NCBI RefSeq assembly: GCF_900497805.2
Contig: NW_020954625.1
Location: forward strand, 22,308,785 to 22,372,784
DNA length: 64,000 nt
Reading direction: 5' to 3'
Origin: Vombatus ursinus
Taxonomy: Eukaryota; Chordata; Mammalia; Diprotodontia; Vombatidae
Positions 21,946 through 32,193 of this stretch are shown here, in pieces. Under the pieces are notes generated by a model, which was not told the origin of the DNA, ran no database searches, and saw only the letters and a list, made by a program, of their open reading frames with translations. The translations under genes were made by a program, and so were the position numbers. Every line of letters begins with the position of its first letter. Positions within the stretch are counted from its first letter, which is position 1.

Positions 21946-22241
21946 ACACAACACAACACATCATGCCATGTTATCATTAGCAGTGGATCAAGGTCACCAT
22001 TCACATAGGCATCAAAATGGCCAGTCAATTTGTTCTCTTCTTTCATTACTTTTTCTGTTTCCTTCAGAGGAGTTGGGCCACGCATATGGCCTCTGTCAAA
22101 ATGCAACTGGATCCAGGAGAGAAATTCCTTGCTATCTTCCCTATCAAGATAATTATATTGCATATTTTATGACCATTTCTAAGAATATTTTCATTGCATA
22201 GGAATCACTTTTGATGTTAAAAGCTTTTTTTATTGAACTTT

Positions 22242-22465
22242 CAAATTATCTATAAGCATTTATTTAACATCCATGGTGTGCCAAGCATTGTACCAGGAAC
22301 TAGTGACAGAAAAACAAAAAAAAATGAAACAATTACAGCCTTCAAGGAGCTCATTGTCTATCAGAGGGCAACAATATATACATAAACCAAATAAAACAAA
22401 CAAATTTGGTGAGGAAACTAGAAGTGGATGGAGAGTCAGGGAAAAGTTCACATAGAAGGTGGATT
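22242..22465 (-). mobile_element. L2 3' region, antisense
   Basis: 'gcatttatttaacatccat', 'gtgccaagcattgtaccag', 'cttcaaggagctcattgtc' and 'aaaagttcacatagaagg'. Confidence 0.7.
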
Positions 22466-22584
22466 TTAAGAAGAAATTAGTAAATGCATGTGTTTATTAT
22501 AAATGCAAATATATTTATGCATGTGTATGTATGTGTATGATAGATGATACCATGGATGGATCAATGGACCTAGAGAAGGGAAGG

Positions 22585-22830
22585 GTGTTGTCACTGTTGT
22601 TGCTGTTGAGTAGTTTTCGATCATGTCTGACTCTCCATGATTCCATTTGTGTTTTTTTGCCAAAGATACTGGAGTGGTTTTCCATTTCCTTCTCTGGCTC
22701 ATTTTACAGATGAGGAAACTGAGGCAAACAGGGTTGAGTGGCTTGCCCAGGGTCACACAGGTAGTGTCTGAGGCCACATTTAAACTCAGGTCTTACTGAT
22801 TCCAGGTCCAGCACTTTATCCACTGCACCT
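22585..22830 (-). mobile_element. MAR1-type SINE
   Basis: Antisense full length: (TTG) tail, 'gatcatgtctgactctccat', 'gatactggagtggttttcc', 'tgaggaaactgaggcaaac', 'gggtcacacaggtagtg', 'tttatccactgcacc'. Confidence 0.85.
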
Positions 22831-22831
22831 T

Positions 22832-23035
22832 CTGAATTCAAATCTTGCCTCAGACACTTACTACCTGATAAAGTCATTTAACCTCTGTCTGCCTGAGTTT
22901 CCTCTGAAAAATGAGGATAATCATAGCACTTACCTACTAGGATTGTTGTGAGGAGAAAATGAGATACTTATGAAGTGTTTTGCAGATCTTAAAGACTGTA
23001 TAAATACCAGTTATCATTATTATTATTATTATTAC
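22832..23035 (+). mobile_element. MIR, sense
   Basis: 'tcaaatcttgcctcagacac', 'ctgagtttcctctgaaaaat', 'aggattgttgtgaggag', ending in a (TTA)n run. It abuts the SINE on its left head to head. Confidence 0.75.
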
Positions 23036-24186
23036 ATAGCTTAAACTACAAATTTCCTTAATATGCTGGCTAATTCTCTCTCCTTTTCTCCTCCCGCATC
23101 TCTCTCTTCCCCTCCCTTGTCAACTTCTCTTTCTCCTTCTTCCTCCTTCCCTCAAAGCTGTGCCTTTCTTTTTTCCTTTAGTGGAGTTTTAGTTTACTAA
23201 GTCCCATACTGACCAGCACGCCCCAGATCCCAAGAGTGCTGACCATTGCCAAATTGTCTAAATGGCCTCCTCATTAAGAATCATGTGGGACTGTAGTTCA
23301 TTATTGAGTACTCAAATTTCCAATATAGCTTACTTTTTTCCTTCACTACCCATGTCCTGCCACAGAGGATTTACAAAGTGGAAGCCAGGAACCATTTGAA
23401 AACTTGAGTCAACACTGGCTGAAAGATCCATTCATTCCCAAAACAAAATACCGCAAGAAGAAATGCCACTACCTTTACAGCAAAGTCCTTATGAGCTAAA
23501 ATACTTTCTGCAGGCCTAGCTCTTTAGTAGTCAAGTGTTTTGCTAAAGCGCATGATTCCTCCACACGTTGGAACACCCTGAAACACTGGTGGGCCTTTTC
23601 TGGCTGCCTGGGAGTGATTTGGGCCCATTTTAATTGCGGGCAGCCTCACTCTCAACTGTTTACTTTCAGGTGTCAAAACGCTGCTTTCACTAAACAGACC
23701 CACAGCTGATGACGTAGTTTGCACACCACAGGAATGGAGAATTGCTGCAAAAGCTCCCTCCCTCTCCACCCTGTATATGATTCTGATAACTTGCTAATGT
23801 TTGTTCCTTGGGAGAGAGTATCCCTTTCAGAAACAGCCACTTCTAAAAGGCGCTCCCCCCTCAGACACTGATGGCTTCACCAACCTAAGCACAATACATT
23901 TGACTTTTGCCCAATACTGATGATGACGATGAATGGCAAGTCATGGTGTTTACCCTAAGGACCAGTTTTCAATAAATATCGGTAAGAAGACCAGTAATAG
24001 TAAGTACTGAGATGCTGGGAAGATGCTAGGGCAGGCTGGCCCCTTCTAACGCCTCTCAGAGCCCAGGTCTTCCTTCTGCTTGCCCCAGGAACCAACAGGG
24101 AGGGCAGAAGAGACCCAAATTAGGATAATTCTTTTCTCTTCAGGGCCCATATCTTGGTTTGGCCGGGCCAGCACTAAGTCTTAATG
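23036..24186. other. Unassigned stretch, about 1.15 kb
   Basis: Starts with a C/T-rich part (23070-23160). The rest has no repeat I know. No exon-like frame. Confidence 0.4.
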
Positions 24187-24355
24187 TTATAGAGGCAGAA
24201 AAGAGGCCAGGACCTGAAGTCTTTAGATTGGGGCTTAACCACTTACTAACTGTGTGACCTTGGGTGAGTCACTAAACTCCCCTCGGCCTCTTTTTCTGAA
24301 TGTGTAGAATAAAGGGATTGGACTGGATGATCTCTGAGGTCTATTCTGGCTGTAG
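24187..24355 (+). mobile_element. MIR3-like copy
   Basis: 'taactgtgtgaccttgggtg', 'gattggactggatgatctc' and 'tgaggtctattctggc' give a clear MIR3 tail. Confidence 0.8.
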
Positions 24356-24359
24356 TACT

Positions 24360-24990
24360 CTCAGTCAGTCAGTCAATAAGCATTTATCCAGTGATGCCTA
24401 TGCACTAAGAGAAGGGGATGGGGGATAAAAGGCCCCAGCCTTTTAGGGATGTACATAACTAGGTACATACAAAGAATACACCAAACAGATGGTGGGTTAT
24501 TTCAGAAGGGAAGACATAGGGGTGGATATGACTGAGAAAAGTCCCCTGCAGAAAGTGGAATCTGAGCCAAGTCTTGAAAGAAGCAAAGGAAACCAAGAGG
24601 CAGAGGTGTGGACAGAGCGTCATCCAGGCTTGGGGAACAGTTGATGCAAAGACATGGAGGCAGGACACAGAGTGTTGTGCTTGAAGACCTGTAGCTAGAT
24701 CATAGAGCATGTTGGGGGGAGAGAAAAATGTGAAAATACAGGAAGGGATATGTTTATAAAGAGCTTTAAATGCCAGACAAAAAAATATTCTACATGATCC
24801 TGGAGGTAATAGGGAGCCACTATGGCTCTTTGAGGAGGGGTGGGAGTCATTCAGTTGGATTTAATCTGTAGATACATCACCTTGGCAGCCGAGTGGAAGC
24901 TGGGATGGACAGGGTGACTTCTGATGATCCTTCTTAAGAGGGCAGTCAGGCAGGCAGATTTGGAGGACAGTGTTCTGGGCTGGCTGTGCC
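24360..24990 (-). mobile_element. L2 3'UTR and ORF2 end, antisense
   Basis: Runs from the tail ('tcagtcaataagcatttatc') through 'gaatctgagccaagtcttga', 'gtgtggacagagcg', 'gagctttaaatgccagac', 'aggtaatagggagccacta' and 'tacatcaccttggcagccg'. A minus-strand open stretch (24459-24710) keeps the L2 protein-end pattern. Confidence 0.8.
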
Positions 24991-25329
24991 CCAGGATTGA
25001 AGGGACCCACATTTAGATGAGGGAGAAAAAGCACTTGCTGAAGCTTTGGCACTGGAGTCTGAGCATGGAACTGTGGGATACTCCTTGACAGCTCACATCT
25101 CTGTTCAACACTGGCAACTGCCTCTGGCAGCTTCTTCGCACTCTGACTCTGCCTCCGCTTCTCAGGCTTCCTATCACATGGTGTTTCTTAATCAGTTAAA
25201 ATTTGGACAAAGGCTTGGAGGTCTTGCTATTTCCATCCATATCTTCAGAACCACTTAGCACTCATAAGCCATTCTGCCCATCTAACTTACCTGCTCAGAT
25301 CTCTACAATGCTGGGCTTCCTGACATTCC
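24991..25329. other. Unassigned stretch
   Basis: No repeat recognised. Confidence 0.35.
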
Positions 25330-25465
25330 TCATGCCACTTAGCAGCTGTGTAACCTAGCACAAGTGACTCAACTTCTCTGAGTCTCAGTTTCCTTAACTA
25401 TAAAGTGAAGTCACTGGAATAAAAAACCTTTAAGATTCATTCCAGTTCTAAAGCTATGCTGTCAT
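25330..25465 (+). mobile_element. MIR3-like fragment
   Basis: 'cttagcagctgtgtaaccta', 'tgagtctcagtttccttaac' and 'attccagttctaaagc'. Confidence 0.7.
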
Positions 25466-25490
25466 TAAGTAAAGTTAGGAACAGACTAAG

Positions 25491-26430
25491 GTAGAGTTCT
25501 TCACCCTTTCTAGGTCATAGATCAAAACCCTATGTGACCCACTATTAAAACTATGTTTTTATTTTTTAATTAATTTAGTTTGAATTATCAACAATCACTT
25601 CCATAAGCTTTTGAGTTTTAAATTTTCTCCCCCTCCCTCTCCACCTCCCCCCCCCAAGACAGTGGGCAATCTGATATAGGCTATATATATGCATTCCCAT
25701 TAAACATATTTTCAAATTAGTGATGTTGTAGGTAAGAATTAAAACCAATAAGAGGAAACACCAGAAAGAGGAAACAAAACAAATAGAAAAAAAAACAAAA
25801 CAAAAAAATAGCAAATAGTATGCTTTAATCTGCATGCAAACTCCATAGTTCTTTCTCTGGATGTGGGTAGCATTTTCATGAGGCCTTTGTAGATGTCTTA
25901 GATCCTTGTATTGCTGAGAAGGGTTAAGTTTATCAATATTAGTCATCACACAATGTGGCTGTTACTGTGTACAATGTTCTCTTGGTTCTGCTCACTTCAC
26001 TCAGCATCAGACCATACAAGTCTTTCCAAGTTTTTCTGAAGGGAGCCTGTTCATCATTTCTTATAGCACAATAGTATTCCATGACATTCATATACCACAA
26101 CTTCAGTTGAGCCATTCCCCAATGGATGGGCATCCTTCCAATTTCCAATTCTGCTATGAATATTTTTGTATGTGTGGGTCCTTTTCCCATTTGTATGATC
26201 TCCCTGGGATATAGCCCTAGAAGTGCTATTGCTGGGTCAAAGGGTATGCACATTTTTATAGCCCTTTGGGCATAGTTCCAAATTGCTCTCCAAAATGGTT
26301 GGATCTAAAACAATGTTTTTAAATGCATAAGATAAAACACATGAGATTACAAAGGGAACCAACTATATTGAAATGAAGTTATCAAAATATTTTTCAAAAC
26401 AAGTTCATAAACTGTGGGTTAAGAACTGCT
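25491..26430. mobile_element. hAT transposon copy split by an L1
   Basis: Left piece 25491-25561 ('gagttcttcaccctttctag') and right piece 26306-26430 ('aatgcataagataaaacac', 'ttatcaaaatatttttc', 'gtgggttaagaactgct') form one short hAT copy of about 200 bp once the L1 is set aside. The ends resemble ggttcttaac/gttaagaacc repeats. The same family is at 42046-42252 and 57935-58088. Confidence 0.65.
25562..26305 (-). mobile_element. 5'-truncated L1 with ORF2 end
   Basis: On the minus strand a 104-residue open stretch (26253-25939) is the L1 ORF2 carboxy end: it has PFDPAIALLGLYPRE, then a WYMNVMEYYCA block and KTWKDLYGLMLSEVSRTKR, matching the human L1 order. A 3'UTR and an A-rich end follow to 25562. 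Flanked by 16-bp direct repeats (taaaactatgttttta, 25546-25561; taaaacaatgttttta, 26306-26321). About 744 bp; the rest of L1 is missing. Confidence 0.9.
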
Positions 26431-26538
26431 ATTCTACTGAATGTACCATCTTCATGCTATGTCTGAAATGGCACTGGTGCCCCATGGTGCCAGAGGCTAA
26501 CCCTGAAGAAATTTCCAGGGCATTACCAATTTCAATTA

Positions 26539-26784
26539 GGGGCAGTAGGTGGCACAGTGGATAGAGCCCTGGCCCTGGAGTCAGGAGGATCTGAGTTCAA
26601 ATTTGACCTCAGACATAAGCTGTGTGACCCTGGGCAAGTCATCTCACCCTGTTTGCCTCAGTTTCTTCATCTGTAAAATGAGCTGGAGAGGGAAATGGCA
26701 AACTGATCCAGTATCCTAGCTAAGAAAACCCCAAATGGGGTCATGGAGAGGCAGACATGACCGAAATGAGTCAATAATAACAAC
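26539..26784 (+). mobile_element. MAR1-type SINE with target duplication
   Basis: 'taggtggcacagtggataga', 'gtgtgaccctgggcaagtc', 'aaatggggtcatgg', 'agacatgaccgaaatgagtc'. Flanks accaatttcaatta (26525-26538) and accaatttcagtta (26785-26798) differ at one base. Confidence 0.9.
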
Positions 26785-26964
26785 ACCAATTTCAGTTACA
26801 GAATCAATAAAGAGGCTAGCTTGGTACCATCTCCTGTGTCCTCAACTGCTAGCATCCTCCCCCTTCCATACCACTTGGGATTTAATGAATCTACCTATGT
26901 TTGTATTTATTCTCTTCATGTCAATTCTGCATATATTTATATGTGTACTTCCTGACTCCGCCAT

Positions 26965-27085
26965 TAGATTCTAAGTGGCCTTGGGAGTAAAGATTACCTA
27001 ATTCTTTGCAGGTGTAACCCGATCAACTCGTACAGTGCTTGGCACTTATCAGGTTTTGCTTGTTGATTGATTGCCTGACTGATTG
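26965..27085 (+). mobile_element. L2 3' end
   Basis: 'agattctaagtggccttgg', 'acagtgcttggcacttatc' and 'gcttgttgattgattgcc'. Confidence 0.75.
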
Positions 27086-27136
27086 CAATATGTTCAAGAA
27101 CTCCTCCCCTCTACAGCATCCCCATATTTGCAGAGG

Positions 27137-27390
27137 TTTCATGGGGTAGGGCAGAGAGCATTAGAATCAGGAAGACATGAGCTCGATCCTACTTGTGAAA
27201 CATTCTAGACGTATGGCCGGGGGCAAACCATGACACCACTCTGAACCTCAGTTTCCTCACCTGTAAAAGGGAGGTGAAAATATCCATAGTATCTGCTTGA
27301 CAAAGTTGTTGTGAGGGTGAAGTGATTTAATATACATGAAGTGCTTTTCACACTTTTCAGTGCTATAGAAATGTCTATCATTATCAACCC
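27137..27390 (+). mobile_element. MIR, full length
   Basis: 'gagcattagaatcaggaaga', 'cctcagtttcctcacctgta', 'caaagttgttgtgaggg', 'tatagaaatgtctatc'. Confidence 0.75.
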
Positions 27391-27419
27391 CCAACAAATG
27401 GGCATCCAATTACTGCCTG

Positions 27420-27785
27420 AGTATCTTCTGGGAGGGTTAAACCAATACATCCTGAGGCAGTCCAGTTCACATCGGAATAGCTCTCACCCCAAGGAAGTTT
27501 TCCTTGACATCAAGTCTAGTCTGTCTCTGTTCCGCTTCCACTCAAAATCTTTGCTCGGCCCCTTGGGGCCAAGCGGAGCAAGGCTACTGCTCACATGACA
27601 ACCCTCCAGGCACTAGAAGACCACTACCCTTTTCTCTCTATGTCTTCTCTTCTTCAGATTTAACATCCCCGGGCCCTGCCACTATGTAGAGGCCTCCAGA
27701 CTCCTCACCATCCTGGTGGTGTCCCTCTGAATGTTTTCCAGCTTATCCAAGTTTTCCCTAAAAAAGCGGTACCTAGATTTGAACC
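27420..27785 (-). mobile_element. CR1/L3 LINE, antisense
   Basis: 'ccttggggccaagcggagca', 'atgtcttctcttcttcag', 'taacatccccgggccc', 'ctcaccatcctggtggtgtc' and 'atgttttccagcttatcc' are the antisense CR1/L3 protein-end order. Confidence 0.8.
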
Positions 27786-28184
27786 TGAGACTTCAGATTT
27801 GCTCTGATCAGTGAAGCATCCAACAGTACCCTCCCAGCCAAATGTTCTGTACATCATGACAGACACCCTTAATCATTCTGCCCCAGTCGCTAATTAGAGC
27901 CAAATCTTCAGCCAGACCATGGGGCCAGTCTTTTGGCTTAGAGAATATGGTAACGTAACGATGCCACTATATCCACAATAAAGTGGACAGGAAGGATCTG
28001 GAAGGTGGCCTAGCTATCGGCATTTGGGGCTGATGGTTCCCTCCCCTTGCCATGCACCTTTAGAGAACGAGATGGATCTTCTCACATTGAAATTTCTTAT
28101 GGCATACTGTTCTGACGAACAACACCTGCCCACTACTCATTCACATTGTATTCAGCTTATATAGAGAGAGGGATGTGTATGTTA
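27786..28184. other. Unassigned stretch
   Basis: 27786-27840 resembles a broken SINE head ('gatttgaacctgagactt'). The rest is unassigned. Confidence 0.35.
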
Positions 28185-28345
28185 TCTCTTCTATTAGAAT
28201 GTGAATTCTTTGAGGACAGGGTGCATTTCTTTGTTTCTTTCTTTCTTTATCTTTCTTCCTACCTTTCATTTCTTTTTTTACAATTCTTTGTATCATACTT
28301 AGGAAATGATTAATACATGCCTGCTGAGTGACTAACTGACAGACT
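28185..28345 (+). mobile_element. L2 3' end with internal (TTTC)n
   Basis: 'agaatgtgaattctttgagg' and 'gcctgctgagtgactaactg' bracket a TTTC-rich run at 28225-28270. Confidence 0.65.
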
Positions 28346-29564
28346 GAACTTTCTTCCCCATTGGCCCCATAGTAGAGGGGCCTGGAAGAAAGGAGAGTCA
28401 CTATGGTTCCTATCGCCCTTTTCATCTGCTCCTTAAATCACTCTGAAATCAAGGGCTTGGACCTGCAGGAGAGGAAAGAAAGCTCTCTCCTCCAGATTGC
28501 ATTCACTTATATAAGCTGCTCCAAGTTGCCCAAATACTTGAAGAGACACAATTTTGTTTTATTTGGTATGTTATATGATAATATTCATAGGAGGCATTTT
28601 GAAAAAAAACATTGCCACCTAAGGTTCTAGCAATACATTGTTCAGGGTTCAGGGTCCCGGGTCCCCCCCACTGTAAAAGGCTTGAGAACCACTGCTATGA
28701 TTTATGAAGCAATCTTTTAAACAAACATTCCAGGGCTTAAAGAGCCAAATGAGAGTTATCCTTCAAAGCTGTCACCACAGGGGGTTACACACTGCTCTGT
28801 CCTTGCAATGTTCCTGCAAACAGCCCAGGACCTAACACCCCTGGGAAGCATCTTTAGGGTCAATTTATGAGTCACACCAAAAAGCATTATCTTATGACTC
28901 TGGGATCATGGTTCCCAGCAGGACAGAAATGCCCTTCCATATCCTGGTCATCCACAGTATTTACCGCTGTGGTGCTAAACCACTAGGTTCTCTTTTCCAA
29001 ATCCAATATAACCACAAAGAAGGATGAAGACAGAATTTTAATATAAAAAGACAATTCCCAAAGAAGCCTTACCAAAAAAAAAAAAAGCCAGAGACGGAAT
29101 GATTGTGAAACATCACAAGGTGACTACTTTAAAGGGTACAACACTTATGAGAACCAAGAAATACTAAGGTTTTTCTTTTACAAAGTTCTCTTAGATACAG
29201 ACAGGCCTTCCTTATACATTCTTCCTCCTCTAATCTACAAACTTTCTCACATGTCCTTTCCCACACAATCACATTGTGACATTCCTCAAAACCCAGGAAA
29301 ATAGCCACTTTTCTTCCAAAAGCCAGCCCTGAATAAGCAGAGCCAATGGAACTCATGGTTAGTCCCAACATAATATGTGTCTTTTTCCCCATCAATGACT
29401 GATGCCATGCATATTACAAATATATTCTAAACATATTGTCTTAGCTTCTCCTAGACACAGTCTCTGGTGGTCTGGTTGAGAGCGCAGAGGTAGCAACAGC
29501 ACAGGACCAAGGACAGATCCCTTGGGCATTTCACCCAGATATATCCCTCTAGGTTGACAACAAT
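28346..29564. other. Unassigned stretch, about 1.2 kb
   Basis: 28660-28700 ends in 'ggcttgagaaccactgc', like a hAT inverted repeat, but no partner end was found. A GDYF-type peptide trace at 29096-29145 recalls mariner protein ends, too little to call. No exon recognised. Confidence 0.4.
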
Positions 29565-29700
29565 CATAGAACAGGATTATAAATTTAGAACTAGAAATGA
29601 CTTCAGAGGTCAGAGAGCTTTTTACAGAGGAGGAAACTGAGGTACAGAGAGATTAATTGACTTGCCCGGGGTCCCACAGAGAGTTTATGGTATTAGTGGG
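29565..29700 (-). mobile_element. MIR3-like fragment
   Basis: 'aatttagaactagaaatgac', 'gaggaggaaactgaggtac' and 'gacttgcccggggtcccac'. Confidence 0.7.
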
Positions 29701-29704
29701 ATTT

Positions 29705-30095
29705 AGAATCATAAATCTAGAGCTAAAGGGAACTTAAAACAGTCATCAAATCCACCTCCCTCATTTGTAGATGGGGAACCTAAGGTATAGGGCAGTTAGA
29801 TGGCTCAGTGGGTAGAGAGCTGGGCCTGGAACCAAGAAGACCTGAGTTCAAATCCAGGCTCAGACATTTACTAGCTATGTGACTTTGATCAAGTCACTTA
29901 AGCATTGTTTGCCTCCGTTTCCTCAACAGTAAAACGTAGATAATAGCAACACCTACCTCTCTGGGTTGTTGTGAGAATCAAATGAGATATTAGCAAAGTG
30001 CTTTTGCCTGGTGCTATATAAATGCTAATTCTAATTTCCATGCATCTTCTCAACCCCAAGTCCAATGTTCTGATCACTGTTGACCACCTAGCTCA
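29705..30095 (-). mobile_element. MIR3-like copy split by a SINE
   Basis: 29705-29787 ('aatcataaatctagagctaa', 'catttgtagatggggaacc') and 30040-30095 ('tccaatgttctgatcactg') are the two sides of an older copy, with the sense SINE 29788-30035 between. Confidence 0.65.
29788..30035 (+). mobile_element. SINE with MAR1-like head and MIR-like tail
   Basis: Head 'agggcagttagatggctcag' and 'tgggtagagagctggg' are of the young tRNA type. After 'gtttcctcaacagtaaaac' the tail is MIR/L2-like ('gataatagcaacacctacc', 'ctatataaatgctaattc') instead of the RTE-like 'ggagaaggaaatgg' form. Confidence 0.75.
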
Positions 30096-30119
30096 TTATT
30101 CCTCTCCTTAGATTAGTTC

Positions 30120-30297
30120 ACAAAATTTACAGATTCTCAGAGATGGAAAACCATCAGGGGCCATCTACTCCAACAGAGATCATTCAGGCAGATTGAATCC
30201 CTCTAAAGACACTCTCAGCCAGTTCACAGCTCTCTGTTCCATTCCCTCTTACTGTCCACTAAGCCAGCTTGTCCCCCAGAATACTTGGTCAGAACTT
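30120..30297 (-). mobile_element. CR1/L3 LINE fragment, antisense
   Basis: 'gattctcagagatggaaaac', 'ggccatctactccaacag' then a decayed 'ctctgttccattccctctt'. Cut at its right by the L1 target site. Confidence 0.5.
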
Positions 30298-30314
30298 AAA
30301 AAAATAAAGTCTGA

Positions 30315-30647
30315 CAACTCCAAAAGAATCATGATGGAAAATGTCATCCACATCCAGAAAAAGAACCACAGAATCTGAATGCAGATGGAAGCAGACTGTT
30401 TGCTCTCCTTTTCTTTTGTTGTTTTGTTTTATTTCTTCTTTCTCATGGTTCCTTCCATTAGTTCTAATTCTTCTATACACCATAAGTAATGTGAAAATAC
30501 ATTTAATATTAATGTATAAGTAGAGCCTATATCAGATTACATACTGTCTTGGGGAGAGAGGAGGAGGGGAAGGGGGAGAAAATTTAAAACTCAAAATCTT
30601 ATGGAAGTGAATATTGAAAACTAAAAATAAATTATTTTTAAAAAAAG
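30315..30647 (+). mobile_element. Short L1 3' end with 17-bp target duplication
   Basis: 3'UTR only: 'tcatgatggaaaatgtcatc', 'ctctccttttcttttgttg', 'cctatatcagattacatac', 'gtgaatattgaaaactaaaa', A-rich end. Identical 17-bp flanks aaaaaaataaagtctga lie at 30298-30314 and 30648-30664. Confidence 0.9.
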
Positions 30648-30839
30648 AAAAAAATAAAGTCTGAGATTTGATCAGGTTAGAGGTGAAGCTTAGGTACTAC
30701 GCCTTCATAATTACTTCTGAAGAGATCAAGAAGATCCAGGATAAAGAGAATAGATCTTATTGATAAGTTCCTCCTTTCCACAAAATCAACACAGATCAAA
30801 ATAAAATCACCAGAAGCACCTGTGCTAACCAAAGCCAGG

Positions 30840-31065
30840 AGCAATTTAAACTTCATTTGGTAGATAGTAGGGAGTCACTGAATGTTTTATGGTGGTGAAG
30901 TGACATGAATACTCAATTAAGTGCAAATGAATAAGAATTTCTTAAGCCTAATATGTGCGGGGCACTGGTCTAATCACTGGGGCTATGAAGCCCCAAATGA
31001 AACAATTCCTTCCCTCAAGGACCTTATATTGTATCGAGGGATACAATATGTATGCAATCAACCAA
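30840..31065 (-). mobile_element. L2 pieces, antisense
   Basis: 30840-30912 has 'gtagggagtcactgaatg'; 30915-31065 has 'taatatgtgcggggcactgg' and 'ccttccctcaaggacctt'. The order suggests a rearranged or two-copy relic. Confidence 0.65.
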
Positions 31066-31204
31066 TCACCAAGCATTTTGTAATTTTTAATTTAAGGAAT
31101 AAAACGGGCATTTCCATAATATGGTATATTTTTAAAAGACGATTGCATATGAAGCTGCAAATATATTATGTACTACTTGCTATTCCTTTTAAATATATAA
31201 TAAA

Positions 31205-31597
31205 GTTATCTTGCAAATTTCTTTTTTTCCCTTTTTTTCTTCCTCCCCCCACTCTAGAGATGGCTACCATTAAACACAAACAGTGTGTGTATCAGTGTAT
31301 AAAATTATTCTATACATACTTCCACTTATCTGTTCTTTCTCTGGATACAAACAGCATCTTATTCATATGTTCTTTGTAGTTAATTTGAGTATTTATAATA
31401 GTCAAAATGACTTTATCTGCTCAAAGTTGTTCTTAAGCTGTTACTGTATACAACATGCTCTTGGTTCTGCTCAGTTCACTTTTCGTTATTTTGTACAAGT
31501 CTATCCATGTTCTTCTAAAGTCATCAATCTCATCATTTCTTATAGCACAGTAGTACTCTATCACAATCATATACCACAACTTGTTCAGCCATGCCTA
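31205..31597 (-). mobile_element. L1 3' end, antisense
   Basis: 'gtatacaacatgctcttgg', 'ttctgctcagttcactt', 'atttcttatagcacagtagt' and 'tcatataccacaacttg' are the antisense L1 ORF2 end and 3'UTR, as in 25562-26305 but older. Two overlapping plus-strand frames (30921-31702) cross it and are not genes. Confidence 0.8.
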
Positions 31598-31621
31598 TTA
31601 ATTATGAGACCCTGGGCAAGT

Positions 31622-31840
31622 CAGTGGGGCTATAAAATCAAAGATGAAATAATCCTTGCCAAGGAGCTCCCATCCTACCACGTGGATACAACATATAAAT
31701 AGATGAGCAGATGTAAACTTTATGCCATGAAAATTGTGTGGTGAGAAGAGCATTTACCATGGCAGAGGGAGGAAGTAATGGACAGACATGTGGAGTCGGT
31801 GGCATTAAGCTCAATCTCGAAGGGATCTTCAGGATATAAG
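31622..31840 (-). mobile_element. L2 3' region, antisense
   Basis: 'ggggctataaaatcaaagat', 'cttgccaaggagctcccatc' and 'agctcaatctcgaaggg'. Confidence 0.6.
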
Positions 31841-31848
31841 GACATCGA

Positions 31849-31852
<4 letters not shown>

Positions 31853-31880
<28 letters not shown>

Positions 31881-31891
31881 CGATGATGATT
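31853..31891. repeat. (GAT)n microsatellite
   Basis: About 13 GAT units with one GAC. Confidence 0.95.
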
Positions 31892-31931
31892 AGCTCTGGT
31901 TTTTAATATGCCTTCCCTCATCCCAAAATGC

Positions 31932-32181
31932 AGGCAGCCAGGTGGTACAGTGGATAGCACACTGGCCCTAGAGTCAGAAGAACCTGAGTACAAATCTGTC
32001 TTGAGACACTTCCTAGCTGGGGGACCCTGGGAAAGTCACTTAACCCTGTTTGCCTCAGTTTCCTCATCTGTAAAATGAGCTGAAAAAGGAATTGGCAAAC
32101 CACTCTAATATCCTTCCCAAGAAAACCCCATATGGACTCACAAAGGGTCAGATGTGACTGACATGACTAAGCAACAGCCAT
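31932..32181 (+). mobile_element. MAR1-type SINE with target duplication
   Basis: 'cagccaggtggtacagtgga', 'cctgtttgcctcagtttcc', 'aaaaccccatatggac', 'gtgactgacatgactaagc'. Identical 12-bp flanks atcccaaaatgc at 31920-31931 and 32182-32193. Confidence 0.9.
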
Positions 32182-32193
32182 ATCCCAAAATGC

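Noticed and set aside
28630-28700. hAT terminal repeat ('gagaaccactg')
   Set aside because: No matching opposite end within a few hundred bases.
29090-29150. Mariner transposase end (SQGDYFKG-type peptide)
   Set aside because: Only about 15 residues resemble the family, and no inverted ends or further protein pattern were found.
30921-31702. Two overlapping plus-strand frames (152 and 139 codons)
   Set aside because: They lie largely on antisense L2 and L1 sequence.
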